A stretch of DNA of 64,000 nt from Diacronema lutheri. Taxonomy: Eukaryota; Haptophyta; Pavlovophyceae; Pavlovales; Pavlovaceae. The DNA lies in contig JAGTXO010000018.1 in assembly GCA_019448385.1 (NCBI GenBank), forward strand, positions 124,001 to 188,000, written 5' to 3'. Shown one piece after another: positions 20,254-30,992 of the stretch; position 1 is the stretch's first letter, and every line of letters begins with the position of its first letter. Position numbers and translations under genes: made by a program. The notes beneath the pieces are model-generated. The model saw only the letters and a program-made list of their open reading frames with translations. It was not told where the DNA came from and ran no database searches.

Positions 20254-23200
20254 AACGACGCGGGCGACGGCGATGGCGCGCGGGCTCCCGGCGCGGGCGC
20301 GAGCGACGCGGACGCCGACGCAGAGGGCGACGAGGGCTTTGTCGACGCGACTGAGCAGGTGCGGGACCTTCCCAACGCGGGCGGCGCGGACGGCGCGGGC
20401 GGCGCGGCGGCGCGCGCGGACGCGGACGCGACGGACGACAACGCGCGCGACGGCGGCGGCGGCGGCGCGCGGAGCGAGACGCGCGCGCGGCTGCTCTCGG
20501 CCGGCGCGCTGCGATCGGACGACTTGGCTCTGGCGCGCGCCGCGAGCCCGCCGTGGCTCTGCGCCCGGCCGACCGCCACGGCAGGCAGCCATGCTGCAGG
20601 CAGCCATGCTGCAGGCAGCCATGCCGCAGGCAGCGTTTCGTCAGCGCACGTTTCGGCGAACGCGAGCGGCTTGGCGTCGCGCCGCGTGAGCAATGCGGCC
20701 GCGCTGTCCGGCGCGACGCCGAACGAGCGCAAGAAGGTGTCGAGGGTCGCGCGCGCGCTCGGCGAGAAATCGCGGCAGGGCACGATCGCGCCGGGCAGCT
20801 GGCCGATCGCCGACACGCCCATCTCAGACGGCTACCCGTGCTTCCGCCTGCGGACCCGCGACCACGCGCTCCTCTGCTTGCCGCGCACGTCACGCGTGCG
20901 TGCGTGGGCGGTCGGGCTGACGATGCGCCCGCAGTTCGACTCGTTCATGCTCGCGCTCATCATCGTCTCGTCGGCGGCGATCGCCGCCGAGCCGCTGACG
21001 GACGCCGACGTGCAGGCCTCGTCGGGCGCGTGGCTGAACACCATCTCCGTCCTCAACAGCGCGTGCACCATCATCTTCACCGCCGAGCTGCTCGTCAAGG
21101 CAAGCATCCCTGCGCCCGCCGCCGCCGCGCGCGCGGCCTTTTGCGCGCGCGCGTGGCCACCGCGCGCCGCGGCCGCGCGCCGCGCGGGCGCGCGCGCGCC
21201 GCGTGCGCTCAGCGACCCGGATCCCGCCTGACCCGGATCCCGCCTGACCCGGATCCCGCCTGACCCGGATCCTGCCTGACCCGGATCCCGCCTGACCCGG
21301 ATCCCGCCTGACGCGCCCTGCTCGCCGCCCCGCCCGCCGCCCGTCGCTGCCCCGCCCGCCGCCCCGCCCGCCGCCCCCGCCTCCCGCCCCCGCCTCCCGC
21401 TGCCCCGCCCGCCTCCCGCCCCCGCCTCCCGCTGCCCGGCCCGCCTCCCGCCTCGCCGTCCCGCCCTCCTTTGACGGGTTTGACGGTTACAGGTGGTTGC
21501 GCTTGGCCTCATTTTCCCGCGCACCGCCTACCTGCGCGACTCGTGGAACGTGCTCGACGCGCTGATCGTGCTCACGTCGCTCGTCGCGCTGTACGCGCCC
21601 GGCACCTCCTTTTTTAAAGCGCTGCGCATGGCGCGCATGCTCAGGCCACTTCGCCTGATCGCGCGGCACGGCGGGATGCGCGTGATCGTCGGCGCGCTGC
21701 TCGCGACGCTGCCGCACGTCGCGTCCGTCCTCGTGATCTGCGCGCTCTTCCTCACCGTCTTTGGCATACTGGGCGTGCAGCTCTTTGCTGGCCAGTTCTA
21801 CTCGTGCTCGGACCCGTCAGTCACAACTGCCGCCGAGTGCGTCGGTGACTGGGCGCCGTCCGGTGCGCAGTCCGGCGCGCAGTCCGGCGCGCAGTCCGGA
21901 GCGGCGGCGGGCGCGGCGGCGGGCACGGCGGGCGATGGCGCCGCGGCGGCGCACGTGCCGCGCGAGTGGTCGAACCCGCGCTTCGGCTCCTTTGATTCGC
22001 TCCCGGACGCGTCGCTGCTGCTCTTTGAAATGTCCGGACTCGAGGGCTGGCCGGACGTGATGTTCACCGGGATCGACGCGGTCGGTGTCGGCGTCGCGCC
22101 GTCGCGCGGGCACAACCCGCGTGCCGCGCTCTTCTTCATGGCGTGGATCGTGATCGGTGCCTTCTTCGTCCTCAACCTCTTCATCGGCGTGATCGTCGAC
22201 ACCTTCGACACGATCAAGAAGCACGACGACGGCCTGCTCTTCATGACGCCCGAGCAGAGGCAATGGGCGCACGCGATGACGCTGATGCTCAACTCGTCGG
22301 CGATCGAACGCGCGCCGCGCCCGTCGCGCGGGCCGCGCGTGCACGCCTACGACGCCGTCACGCACGCGCTCTTCGACCCGGCGATCATGGCGCTGATCGT
22401 GCTCAACACGCTGTCGATGGCGCTCGACTCGTACGCGCAGCCCGCGTGGCTCACCGTGGCGCTGTCCGCGGCCAACGCGTTCTTCGTCTGCGCCTTCTCC
22501 GTCGAGGCCGCGCTCAAGCTCGTCGCGTTCACGCCGCAGAAGTATTTTGCGAACGCGTGGAACCGATTTGACTTTGTGCTCGTCGTCGGCTCGCTCGCTG
22601 ACCTTGCGATCGCCATCTGTGCGAGCACGGTGACGCTGCCCGTCTCGCCGATGCTGCTGCGCGTCTTTCGCCTCTTCCGCGTCGCGCGCCTTCTGCGCGT
22701 GATCCGCTCGGGCGAGGCGTTGCGCGCGCTGCTCGAGACGCTCGTCCAGTCGCTCCCGTCCCTCTCCAACGTCGTCGTCCTTCTTGCGCTCCTCCTCTTC
22801 ATGTTCGCTGTCCTCGGGACGCACCTTTTCTATCAGGCCGATGGCGGCGACTTCCTCGGCCGTTACGCAAACTTTCGGACGTTACCCGCCGCCATCCTGA
22901 CACTCCTCCGGTGCGCGCCCCGCTCGCGCGTGGCGCCCTCGCGGCGCGTGCGCGGCGCGCGGCCGGCGGATGATTCGCGCGCGTAGCCTTAACCCTAACC
23001 CTAACCCAAACCCATCGCACGTGCGAGCGTGCGATGGTCGACGGCGACCCACGCGCGAGCGTGCCACGCGCGCGCGGACGCGCGCTCGCGCGCGCGAGCG
23101 AACCGGTGACGAATCCTGCGTCGTCCGCCTCCTCCGCCTGCGCGCGCCTCGCGCCGCCTTCGCTCACGCGCCGCCCCGCCCCTGCCCCGCGCGCCCATGT

Positions 23201-25451
23201 TTGAAATGGACGCGTCGCGGGCCCATGCGACGCGCGCGCACGCCCACGCCCACGCGCGCCGCAGCTGCTCGACGGGGGAGTCGTGGAACGGGATCATGCA
23301 CGACCTGATGGACGGCGCGGGCTGCGCGCGGCGCAACGATCCGGGCTGCGTCACGTGGGCCGCCGTGCCCTTCTTCGTCGCGTACACCGTCGTCTCGACC
23401 TTCATCACGCTCAACATTGTGATCGCCATCATCCTCGACAACTTCTCGGACACGACCGCCGACGTGGCGCCGTCGCTCGTGCGCGCGCCGCGCGCCGCCC
23501 CGCGCGCCGCGTCTCGCCGCGAGCGACGACAGTTTGCCCCCCCCCCCCCCCATCCTCCCTTCCTCCCCACCTCCACTCCCGGGGGGAAAAGGGGCGTGCG
23601 GGGCACCTTACGGCTCCTACCCGCCACCCACGAGCGCAGCCCGCCCCGCCCGTCCCCGCGCGCACCGCACCGCGAGCTGCGCCGGCGCGCCCGCCGCCTT
23701 GCGGCTGGCCGTACGGCGCCCCGCCCCGCGCCTGCACGTGCGCGTGCGCATGGCGCCGTGGCGGAAGGTGGGCGTTGCGGGGCCGCGCGCTGCGCGCTGG
23801 CAACTGCCGCCCCACGCCCGTCGCCCGCCGCCCACACCGCGCGACCCCGCAACGCCCACCTAATTTTATTTTATGTTCAAACATGCAAAACCCGCCACGG
23901 CGCCCTGCGTACGCACAGGTGCAGGCCGAGCACATCGACGCCTTCCGCGAGGCCTGGGCCGAGATCGACCCTGACGCGCTCCACCGCATCCCGCTGCGCG
24001 AGCTGCCGACGCTCGTGCTCGCGACGCCGCCGCCGCTCGGCCTCCGCGGCAAAGTCGCGCACGGCACGCGCCGCCTCGAGTGCATGCGCCTAATTAAAAC
24101 ACTCTCCATTCCCGTCGACATGCTCGCCGTCGGCGCGGCGACGGGCCGCCGCAGGCGCGCGCGCAGCGATGCGGCCGGCGCGGCCAACGCCGCCGCGCAG
24201 CCGTCGGGCTGGGTGTGGTACCTCGACACGCTCGATGCGCTCGTGAGTAACGCATTCCCGCCGGAGGCGCGCCGGACTGTGCTCGGGGCGGGCGGCACGT
24301 CACCGGACTTTCCGTCCGGAAGCGCAACCGTCGGCGCGGGCACGGGCGCGGCCGGCATCGGCGGCGCCGGCGTCGGCGCGAGCGCGAGCGGCGGGGCGGA
24401 GGGCGGCGGTGTGGCGAACGCGCTCATCTCGCGCCTCTCGAGGTCACGCGCGGCCGTCGAGAAGCAAAAGTCGCAGCGGCGCGCGTCCGTTACACCGCGC
24501 GCGCGGAGCCTCGCCGCCATCGTTGCGAGCGCCCCCGCCTCGCGCGACGAGGGCGAGCGCGCGCCGACGGGCGCGCACGGTGACGGTGACGGTGACGGTG
24601 ACGGTGACGGTGACGGTAACGGCGTGCCGTGGAGCTCGCATGAGATTTACCCGGTGGTCCGGCTGCAGGAGCACTACCGGACCAAGGCGGCGCGCAGGCG
24701 CGAGGCGCGCGAGGCGCGCGAGGCGCTGCACCGCGAGGGCGCTGCGGGCGTTACCGCGGGCGTAACCGCGGGCGTAACCGACGCTGCCGCCGCGCCGGCT
24801 GGCGCCGCCGCGCTGCGCAGCTCTGGCGATGGCCGCACCGACGGCGTCGACACGCCTCATGGATTGGCGGGCGAGGCAACTTGGCCGGTCGCAGGCGCAG
24901 GCACAGGCACAGGCGCAGGCGCAGGCGCAGGCGCAGGCGCAGGCGCAGGCACAGGCACAGGCAGGGCGGACGCACGTGGCGCAGCGATGGCGTCGCGCAC
25001 CGGCGCCTCCACCGTCGCCGTGCCGCGCGCGCGCGGCGCGAACGCCGGCGGCGCCGGCGCCGGCGCGAGGGCGCGGCTTTTCATTTTCGGCGGGCTGCGC
25101 ACGGCCGATGATCGGTTTCTAAACGACTTTTGGGAGCTGACGGTTAACGATGGCGGCGTGTGGGTCGACCGCTCTGCGTCCGTGCCGCGCGCGCTCGAGC
25201 CGCGCCATGGGCACGCGGCTTGGCTCGTCGCAGGCGCAGACGGCGCGAACGGCGACACTGGTGGTCAACTGTCGATGGTGATCAGTGGCGGCGAGGGCGT
25301 GCTTGGTCCTCTCGATGACACGTGGGAATGCGATTTGGCCACCTTCGCCTGGCGTCGGCTCGTCGCTCTGCCCGCGACGCCCAAGCCGCCGCGCACGGAC
25401 GAGGGTGGCTTCACGGAGACGGAGCCCTTTGGCGGCGGCGGCGGTGGCGGC

Positions 25452-25509
<58 letters not shown>

Positions 25510-28200
25510 TGGGCGTGGGCGCGGGCGCGGGCGCAAGCGGCGGCGTAGCGTGCAACGCGGGGTTGGGTGGCGCGCCGACGGGCGGCGGCGTAGGCGCACC
25601 AGCCGCGCGCAGTTTTGCTTCCTCGCCTGCGCTTCGTCAGTCGCCTGCGTTTCGTCAGTCGCATGCGGACGACGCGAGCGCGGCATTAAACGGCGGCGTG
25701 CGCGCGCACGCCGTGGGCGGCTGCTGCGCCGGCGGTGCGCCCGCCACTGCGGCGCGCGACAACGATGGCGGCGGCGATCGCTGCCGCGGCGGCGCGCCGC
25801 TCGCGACCGCCGCCACGTCGCGCAGTCGTTCGACTGCCAGCGATGGCGGCGGCGATGGCGGCGGCGATGGCGGCGGCGGCAGCGATGGCGGCGGCGGCAG
25901 CGATGGCGGCGGCAGCGGCGGTTTGAGCGTTGCGCATGGCGGACTCGCGCGGCTCGGCGCGTTTCGTCAGTTGGACGCGGGCGTGCTTGCCGCCATCTCG
26001 CTGCAGAGCGCTTGGCGAGGTACGCCGCGCGCTGCGCTGCGCTGCACGCACGCGCGCGCGAGCCCCGCGCGCACGCGTGGGCATACGCGGGGGGAGTCGA
26101 AGCCACCATCGCTGCTGCGTGCATTTTCGAAGCCGCCATCGCTTCTATCCCCCTCCCATCGCGTGGGCATACGCGCGCGCGCGCGCAACGCCAGCCGCCA
26201 TCGCTGCCAACGCCAGCCCCTGCCATCTGTCATCGCGTGCGCGCGCGCGCACTGCCAGCCGCCATCGCTGCCAACGCCAGCCCCTGCCATCTGTCATCGC
26301 GTGCGCGCGCGCGCAACGCCAGCCGCCATCGCTGCTGCGCCCGTGTGCGCACCGCCAGCCGCCATCGCTGCTGCGCCCGTGTGCGCACCGCCAGCCGCCA
26401 TCGCTGCTGCGCCCGTGTGCGCACCGCCAGCCGCCATCGCTGCTGCGCCCGTGTGCGCACCGCCAGCCGCCATCGCTGCTGCGCCCGTGTGCGCACCGCC
26501 AGCCGCCATCGCTGCTGCGCCCGTGTGCGCAACGCCAGCCGCCATCGCTGCTGCGCCCGTGTGCGCAACGCCAGCCGCCATCGCTGCCAACGCCAGCCCC
26601 TGCCATCTGTCATCGCGTGCGCGCGCGCGCACCGCCAGCCGCCATCGCTGCTGCGCCCGTGTGCGCAACGCCAGCCGCCATCGCTGCTGCGCCCGTGTGC
26701 GCAACGCCAGCCGCCATCGCTGCCAACGCCAGCCCCTGCCATCTGTCATCGCGTGCGCGCGCGCGCACCGCCAGCCGCCATCGCTGCTGCGCCCGTGTGC
26801 GCAACGCCAGCCGCCATCGCTGCTGCGCCCGTGTGCGCAACGCCAGCCGCCATCGCTGCCAACGCCAGCCCCTGCCATCTGTCATCGCGTGCGCGCGCGC
26901 GCACCGCCAGCCGCCATCGCTGCTGCGCCCGTGTGCGCACCGCCAGCCGCCATCGCTGCTGCGCCCGTGTGCGCACCGCCAGCCGCCATCGCTGCTGCGC
27001 CCGTGTGCGCACCGCCAGCCGCCATCGCTGCTGCGCCCGTGTGCGCAACGCCAGCCGCCATCGCTGCTGCGCCCGTGTGCGCACCGCCAGCCGCCATCGC
27101 TGCTGCGCCCGTGTGCGCACCGCCAGCCGCCATCGCTGCTGCGCCCGTGTGCGCAACGCCAGCCGCCATCGCTGCTGCGCCCGTGTGCGCACCGCCAGCC
27201 GCCATCGCTGCTGCGCCCGTGTGCGCACCGCCAGCCGCCATCGCTGCTGCGCCCGTGTGCGCACCGCCAGCCGCCATCGCTGCTGCGCCCGTGTGCGCAC
27301 CGCCAGCCGCCATCGCTGCTGCGCCCGTGTGCGCACCGCCAGCCGCCATCGCTGCTGCGCCCGTGTGCGCACCGCCAGCCGCCATCGCTGCTGCGCCCGT
27401 GTGCGCACCGCCAGCCGCCATCGCTGCTGCGCCCGTGTGCGCACCGCCAGCCGCCATCGCTGCTGCGCCCGTGTGCGCAACGCCAGCCGCCATCGCTGCT
27501 GCGCCCGTGTGCGCACCGCCAGCCGCCATCGCTGCTGCGCCCGTGTGCGCACCGCCAGCCGCCATCGCTGCTGCGCCCGTGTGCGCACCGCCAGCCGCCA
27601 TCGCTGCTGCGCCCGTGTGCGCAACGCCAGCCGCCATCGCTGCTGCGCCCGTGTGCGCAACGCCAGCCGCCATCGCTGCTGCGCCCGTGTGCGCACCGCC
27701 AGCCGCCATCGCTGCTGCGCCCGTGTGCGCACCGGGCGCATGTCGCCTGCCCACGTGATGACAGATGGAGGGGGAGAGAAGGAAGAGAGGAAGGGGTGGG
27801 GGAAGGTGCAAAAAAAGGTGGGGTAGCGATGGCGGCATGCCGCCATTGCTGCTCGCTGCTCGCCCTACCGAATGCCCACGCCAGCGCCGTGCGCGCGCGC
27901 GTGCACGCGCTCGGCCGCGCCCGATGGTGTGCGCGCGCAGGCCGCCGCGTCAGGTTGCGCCTACACCTCCTCCTGCACGAGATCGCCCTGCGGCACTTTG
28001 CGGCCGTGCTCGTCCAGGCGCGCTGGCGTGGCCAGATGCACGGCCAGCGCGGCGTGCGCGCGCGCAACGGCGGCGCGGGCGCGCACACGAGCGGCGCGGG
28101 CGCGCCCTCGGCCGCTCCAGGCAGGCCACACCTGGGCACCGGCTGCTCGCCGTGCGCCGCCAGTCTCTATTCGCCCAGACATGAGGAAATGACGTACTGA
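17226..28200 (+). CDS. Four-domain voltage-gated Ca2+ channel with C-terminal Kelch and IQ motifs
   Basis: Eight exons: 17226-18137, 18344-18480, 18862-19666, 20110-21099, 21493-22910, 23265-23478, 23919-26019 and 27941-28200; all phases agree, 2,278 residues. Four six-helix repeats each have an Arg-rich S4 (for example ALRPLRSIKRM and LRVFRLFRVARLLRVIR). The pore loops read TLEGWTD (about residue 335), SGENWNE (607), GLEGWPD (1130) and TGESWNG (1423): four Glu, the filter of Ca2+-selective channels. The cytosolic tail starts with an EF-hand/pre-IQ-like segment (HIDAFREAWAEIDPDALHR). Residues about 1879-1977 form two Kelch-type motifs (RLFIFGG…LNDFWEL; MVISGGEGVLGPLDDTWECD). The last exon junction completes two IQ motifs (AISLQSAWRGRRVR and AAVLVQARWRGQ) for calmodulin binding. 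Introns 19667-20109 and 21100-21492 start GC, not GT. Intron 26020-27940 is largely minisatellite. Confidence 0.85.
18491..18622. repeat. 17-bp intronic tandem repeat
   Basis: Copies of AGCATGGCCGCCCTGCC, interrupted twice by ACGCGCAAGGC, directly after the GTAAGG donor of the second channel intron; a run of about 20 G follows near 18676. Confidence 0.85.
19903..20045. repeat. 11-bp intronic tandem repeat
   Basis: Thirteen copies of GCAACGGCTGA/C within a GC-AG intron of the channel gene. The same intron contains G-runs and three copies of GGGCATTCCAAGTGGGAGGG-like sequence (19680-19830) that echo the exon end GAGGCATTCCAG. Confidence 0.85.
21214..21309. repeat. 16-bp intronic tandem repeat
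   Basis: Six copies of GACCCGGATCCCGCCT (one with CCTGCCT) followed by CCCGCC-rich sequence to about 21460, inside the second GC-AG intron. Confidence 0.85.
22988..23013. repeat. Interstitial telomere-like repeat
   Basis: CTTAACCCTAACCCTAACCC followed by AAACCC, three to four units of the CCCTAA (TTAGGG) type, lies in the channel intron 22911-23264. It is too short to be a chromosome end. Confidence 0.6.
24577..24962 (+). repeat. Coding hexanucleotide repeats in the channel tail
   Basis: GACGGT repeats (24577-24618, encoding DGDGDG) and GCAGGC/ACAGGC repeats (24890-24962, encoding Ala/Thr-Gly). A further GCGGGC run lies at 25455-25530. Confidence 0.8.
26150..27735. repeat. 36-bp intronic minisatellite, about 35-40 copies
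   Basis: The unit is ACCGCCAGCCGCCATCGCTG followed by CTGCGCCCGTGTGCGC, with A/C variation at its second base. Four to five interspersed longer variants carry CAGCCCCTGCCATCTGTCATC. Degenerate precursors (GAAGCCGCCATCGCT) lie at 26095-26160. The period is a multiple of three and stop-free, so all frames stay open, but the array sits between a good donor (26020) and acceptor (27940). Confidence 0.9.
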
Positions 28201-28704
28201 TGAGCACGGCGCCCTCCTCTTTCTCGCTTCTGATGTGATGACTGCAGACATGCCGCGAGGCGATGGTGAGCAGGGCAAGTCCAGCCAGTCCCGCATGCAA
28301 CTCTTGCGAGCACCGTGGCGCTCGGCCCCCGATCCGAGATTGGCGACCGACATCTCGCCTGGCCCCCGGGGTGCAAGGCGTGAATGGTGTAATGCGCCTT
28401 AGCCTGAGGCGAAGCAAGCCAGGGGGTGGGTAAGCAGCGAATGGTGTAATGCGCCCGTGGCGGCGTCAGCACGCCGCGAAGCGCGCGCGCGAGCGCAGCG
28501 AGAAGGGCGGAGCCGCGCGAGGGCCTCGGGGTTGGATTGCTGCGTTTGAATCAGGGGTCATGTAGCGATACTGATCGGTCGTCACTGGCGCGGGCGGCGG
28601 CAAGGCTGCGCGATCGGGGCGCGCGCGCCTCACCTCCCGTACTTGCCTCGCTCGCATCGCGATTTCGGGGACGACAAAGAAATTTTGGCGATTTCGGGGG
28701 CGCG
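28201..28704. other. Intergenic region with a direct 17-bp repeat
   Basis: Between the channel stop and the WD40 start. GAATGGTGTAATGCGCC occurs at about 28381 and again at about 28439. The stretch 28555-28704 is less GC-rich and contains ATTTTGGCGATTTCGGGGGC just before the next ATG. No coding frame or RNA gene is convincing. Confidence 0.5.
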
Positions 28705-30300
28705 ATGGCGCCCCGCACAATTGCGTTGGTGCTGGTGTCGGCGTTCCTTCCGGGAGCCCTCGGCGCACGCGTGGCGCGCGCGCACGTCGCGCCGCGCTCG
28801 GCTCTCCATCGACGCTGCGCGCCGCGATGCGTTCCCCTCGACGATCAGGAGCTTTTCGCCGCGCTACGCGCGCGCGCAACGGAGGTGACGGAAGAGGGGA
28901 TTGCGCGCTCCGACCGCTGGCGGTCGGGCACGTGCCAGACCAAGATTGGCGTGGCGCTCGACGACTGGGTGCGACGGCTTGACATGCGCGAGTGGCCGCT
29001 CGCCGCGCTCGGCACCGCGAGCGGCAACGTTGTTGTCGCCAACCTCGAGACGGGCACGGTCCTCGCCCAGGCCAAGGCGCACCCGGCTCACGTCGCCGAA
29101 ACCGACGCGTCCGTCGCGCTGCTGCACGGCGCGTACGATGGCGGCGGCGTGACGGCGCTCGCGGTACGCGAGCGCACCGTCGTCACCGGCGGGCGCGACG
29201 CGTGCGCACGCATATGGGCGCTCGAAGGCGGTGACGAGGGCGACAAGGCTCCCACCGATGCACCCGGCGCGTCGCGCGCGCGCGGCGCGGCGCGAGGCGG
29301 TGCCGACGGCGGCGGCGCTCGCAGCGCGCCATCGGCGCGCGCCACTGACGCGCGCCTACGGCCCGTCGCCGAGCTGCCGTGCGGTGGTGTCGTTTCGTCA
29401 GTCGCGATAACGGCCGCCGGTGCCGTGTGGGGCGCTGGGCTCGGCGGCTTGTTGCGACGATGGGAGCGCGAGGCCGACGCGGGCGACGCGGGCGACGCGG
29501 GCGGCGCGGACGGGCGCGAGGCGAGCGCGCGCGCGCCCACCGCCGCACCTACGCCGCCGGACTCGCCGGACTCGCCGGACTCGCCGGACTCGCCCTCCGT
29601 GGTGGACGCGCCCACGCGCGGCGCGCGTGGGCCTTACGCGCTGCGCCTCTCCGTCCGCCTCGACGCGCCCGCGCTCGCCATCGCCGTCGACGAGCGGCGC
29701 GGCCTCGTCGCGTGCGCGCTGGCCAACGGGTGGGTCGCGCTGCTCGACGTGTCCACCGGCGCGCTCATCGACTCGTGGGAGGCGCACGCGCGCTCGCGCG
29801 CGCGCTCTGTTGCGCTCGCGCACGATGCCGTCTGGAGCGGTGGAGCGGACGGGACGGTGCGTCGAAGGCACCTCAAGCCGAGCGCGCTCGCGCCCGAGGG
29901 GGGCAAGGCGGCGCTCGACAACGAGCGCGAGCTCGAGACGCTCACGCCGCCGCACGGTGCCGCCGTCGTCGCGCTCGCCGGGCGCGCGGACGGTCTCCTC
30001 ATCTCCGCGGCGCACGATGGCACCGTTCGAGTCTGGGACGTGGCGCCACGCGGCGGCGGGCCTGTACGGTGCCTGTACGGACTCGTCGGATACAAGGTGT
30101 GGCTCGGATCGGTCGTCACGGACGGCACGCGGCTCGTGTCGGACGGGTCGGACAACGTCGTGATCGTGCACGACTTCTCGCGGGGCGTGTCGGAGGCGGA
30201 GGAGGAAGATGGCGAGTCGGACATGGACCCATTGTCGGGACTCGGCGACGACGACGACGACGATTTTGACGACGACGAGCTCGACGACCGGCGGATGTAG
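28705..30300 (+). CDS. WD40 protein, predicted plastid- or secretory-targeted
   Basis: Single exon, 531 residues. The N-terminus is a signal peptide (IALVLVSAFLPGALGA, cut likely before RVARAH) followed by a basic, acid-free stretch, the bipartite pattern of proteins sent to complex red-lineage plastids. WD40-type blades are visible: LAALGTASGNVVVANLETG, VTGGRDACARIWAL, LVACALANGWVALLDVSTG, LISAAHDGTVRVWDV and LVSDGSDNVVIVHD. A linker contains PDSPDSPDSPDSP, encoded by a 9-bp repeat at about 29561-29595, and the C-terminus is strongly acidic (DDDDDDFDDDELDDRR). A repair, assembly or translation role in the plastid is possible but cannot be read from the sequence. Confidence 0.75.
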   Translation: MAPRTIALVLVSAFLPGALGARVARAHVAPRSALHRRCAPRCVPLDDQELFAALRARATEVTEEGIARSDRWRSGTCQTKIGVALDDWVRRLDMREWPLAALGTASGNVVVANLETGTVLAQAKAHPAHVAETDASVALLHGAYDGGGVTALAVRERTVVTGGRDACARIWALEGGDEGDKAPTDAPGASRARGAARGGADGGGARSAPSARATDARLRPVAELPCGGVVSSVAITAAGAVWGAGLGGLLRRWEREADAGDAGDAGGADGREASARAPTAAPTPPDSPDSPDSPDSPSVVDAPTRGARGPYALRLSVRLDAPALAIAVDERRGLVACALANGWVALLDVSTGALIDSWEAHARSRARSVALAHDAVWSGGADGTVRRRHLKPSALAPEGGKAALDNERELETLTPPHGAAVVALAGRADGLLISAAHDGTVRVWDVAPRGGGPVRCLYGLVGYKVWLGSVVTDGTRLVSDGSDNVVIVHDFSRGVSEAEEEDGESDMDPLSGLGDDDDDDFDDDELDDRRM

Positions 30301-30378
30301 AGAAATTGTTGCGCCCCACGAGGCCCTCCTCCTGTCCCGGACGTTGGCCTTGGCGGCCGTTGAAAAGGCGAAACGGCC

Positions 30379-30894
30379 ATGGGATCGAGCGTGCAGTCGA
30401 GCTCGCTCCGCGAGGCGGAGGCGCGGCTGACGCGAGCTCGCCTCGACGCCACAGATGGGGTTGGCGGTGACTTGGCTGGGGCTGATCCCGCTGACGTCAT
30501 CGAGCGGCGCGCCGTCGCGTCTGAGCTTGACGCGCTCCAGCGCGACGTGGCGGCGACAAGCGAGCTCGTCGCGTCTCTGCAGGCCGAGGCAGCGAATGGT
30601 CTGGGCGAGGTGTCGAGCGTGATGAACGCGGCGCGCGAGGAGTCGTGGCGACTTTCGGCGTACATGCAGCTCGAGGCGCTCAAGGAGCAGATCCTTTCGG
30701 GGGACAGCGCTGGTGCGATGCGCGCGCTCGAAGCGCTCGAGGCGCGCGAGGCGCTCGCCGCCGCAGACGCGCCTGTGCCGCCAACGGCGAGGGGCGAGGC
30801 GGGCAGCGAGCTTGCCGGGCTACGCGCGGAGAAGGCACGCATCGAAGCGGAGCTCGAGGAGACGCGCCGTGCGCTCGCCCAGCACGCGATTTGA
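30379..30894 (+). CDS. Small coiled-coil protein, function unknown
   Basis: Single exon, 171 residues, beginning 78 bp after the WD40 stop on the same strand. I do not recognise it. Two heptad-rich helices are evident: about residues 8-75 (LREAEARLTRARLDA, ASELDALQRDVAATSELV) and 140-168 (LAGLRAEKARIEAELEETRR), with a helical middle (LSAYMQLEALKEQILSGD). There are no signal or membrane segments. It converges on the USP39 stop 98 bp away. Confidence 0.6.
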   Translation: MGSSVQSSSLREAEARLTRARLDATDGVGGDLAGADPADVIERRAVASELDALQRDVAATSELVASLQAEAANGLGEVSSVMNAAREESWRLSAYMQLEALKEQILSGDSAGAMRALEALEAREALAAADAPVPPTARGEAGSELAGLRAEKARIEAELEETRRALAQHAI

Positions 30895-30992
30895 TCTCAG
30901 GTGTGGGGCGGGGGCTGCGATACCCGGTCAGGGTCACGGAACACGCGCCAGCCGCGGTCGTCGAGGCGCACAGTACGCGATTTGAGTCACGC

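Noticed and set aside
22988-23013. A chromosome end
   Set aside because: Only three to four telomere-like units, with coding exons continuing on both sides.
26150-27735. CRISPR-like array
   Set aside because: Units are contiguous with no unique spacers, the array lies inside an intron of a eukaryotic gene and there are no cas genes. The same applies to 40400-41028 and 60118-61015.
25930-28200. Long repetitive protein reading through the 36-bp array
   Set aside because: Stop-free frames on both strands are a by-product of a 36-bp period. Good splice sites and a completed IQ motif show the array is intronic.
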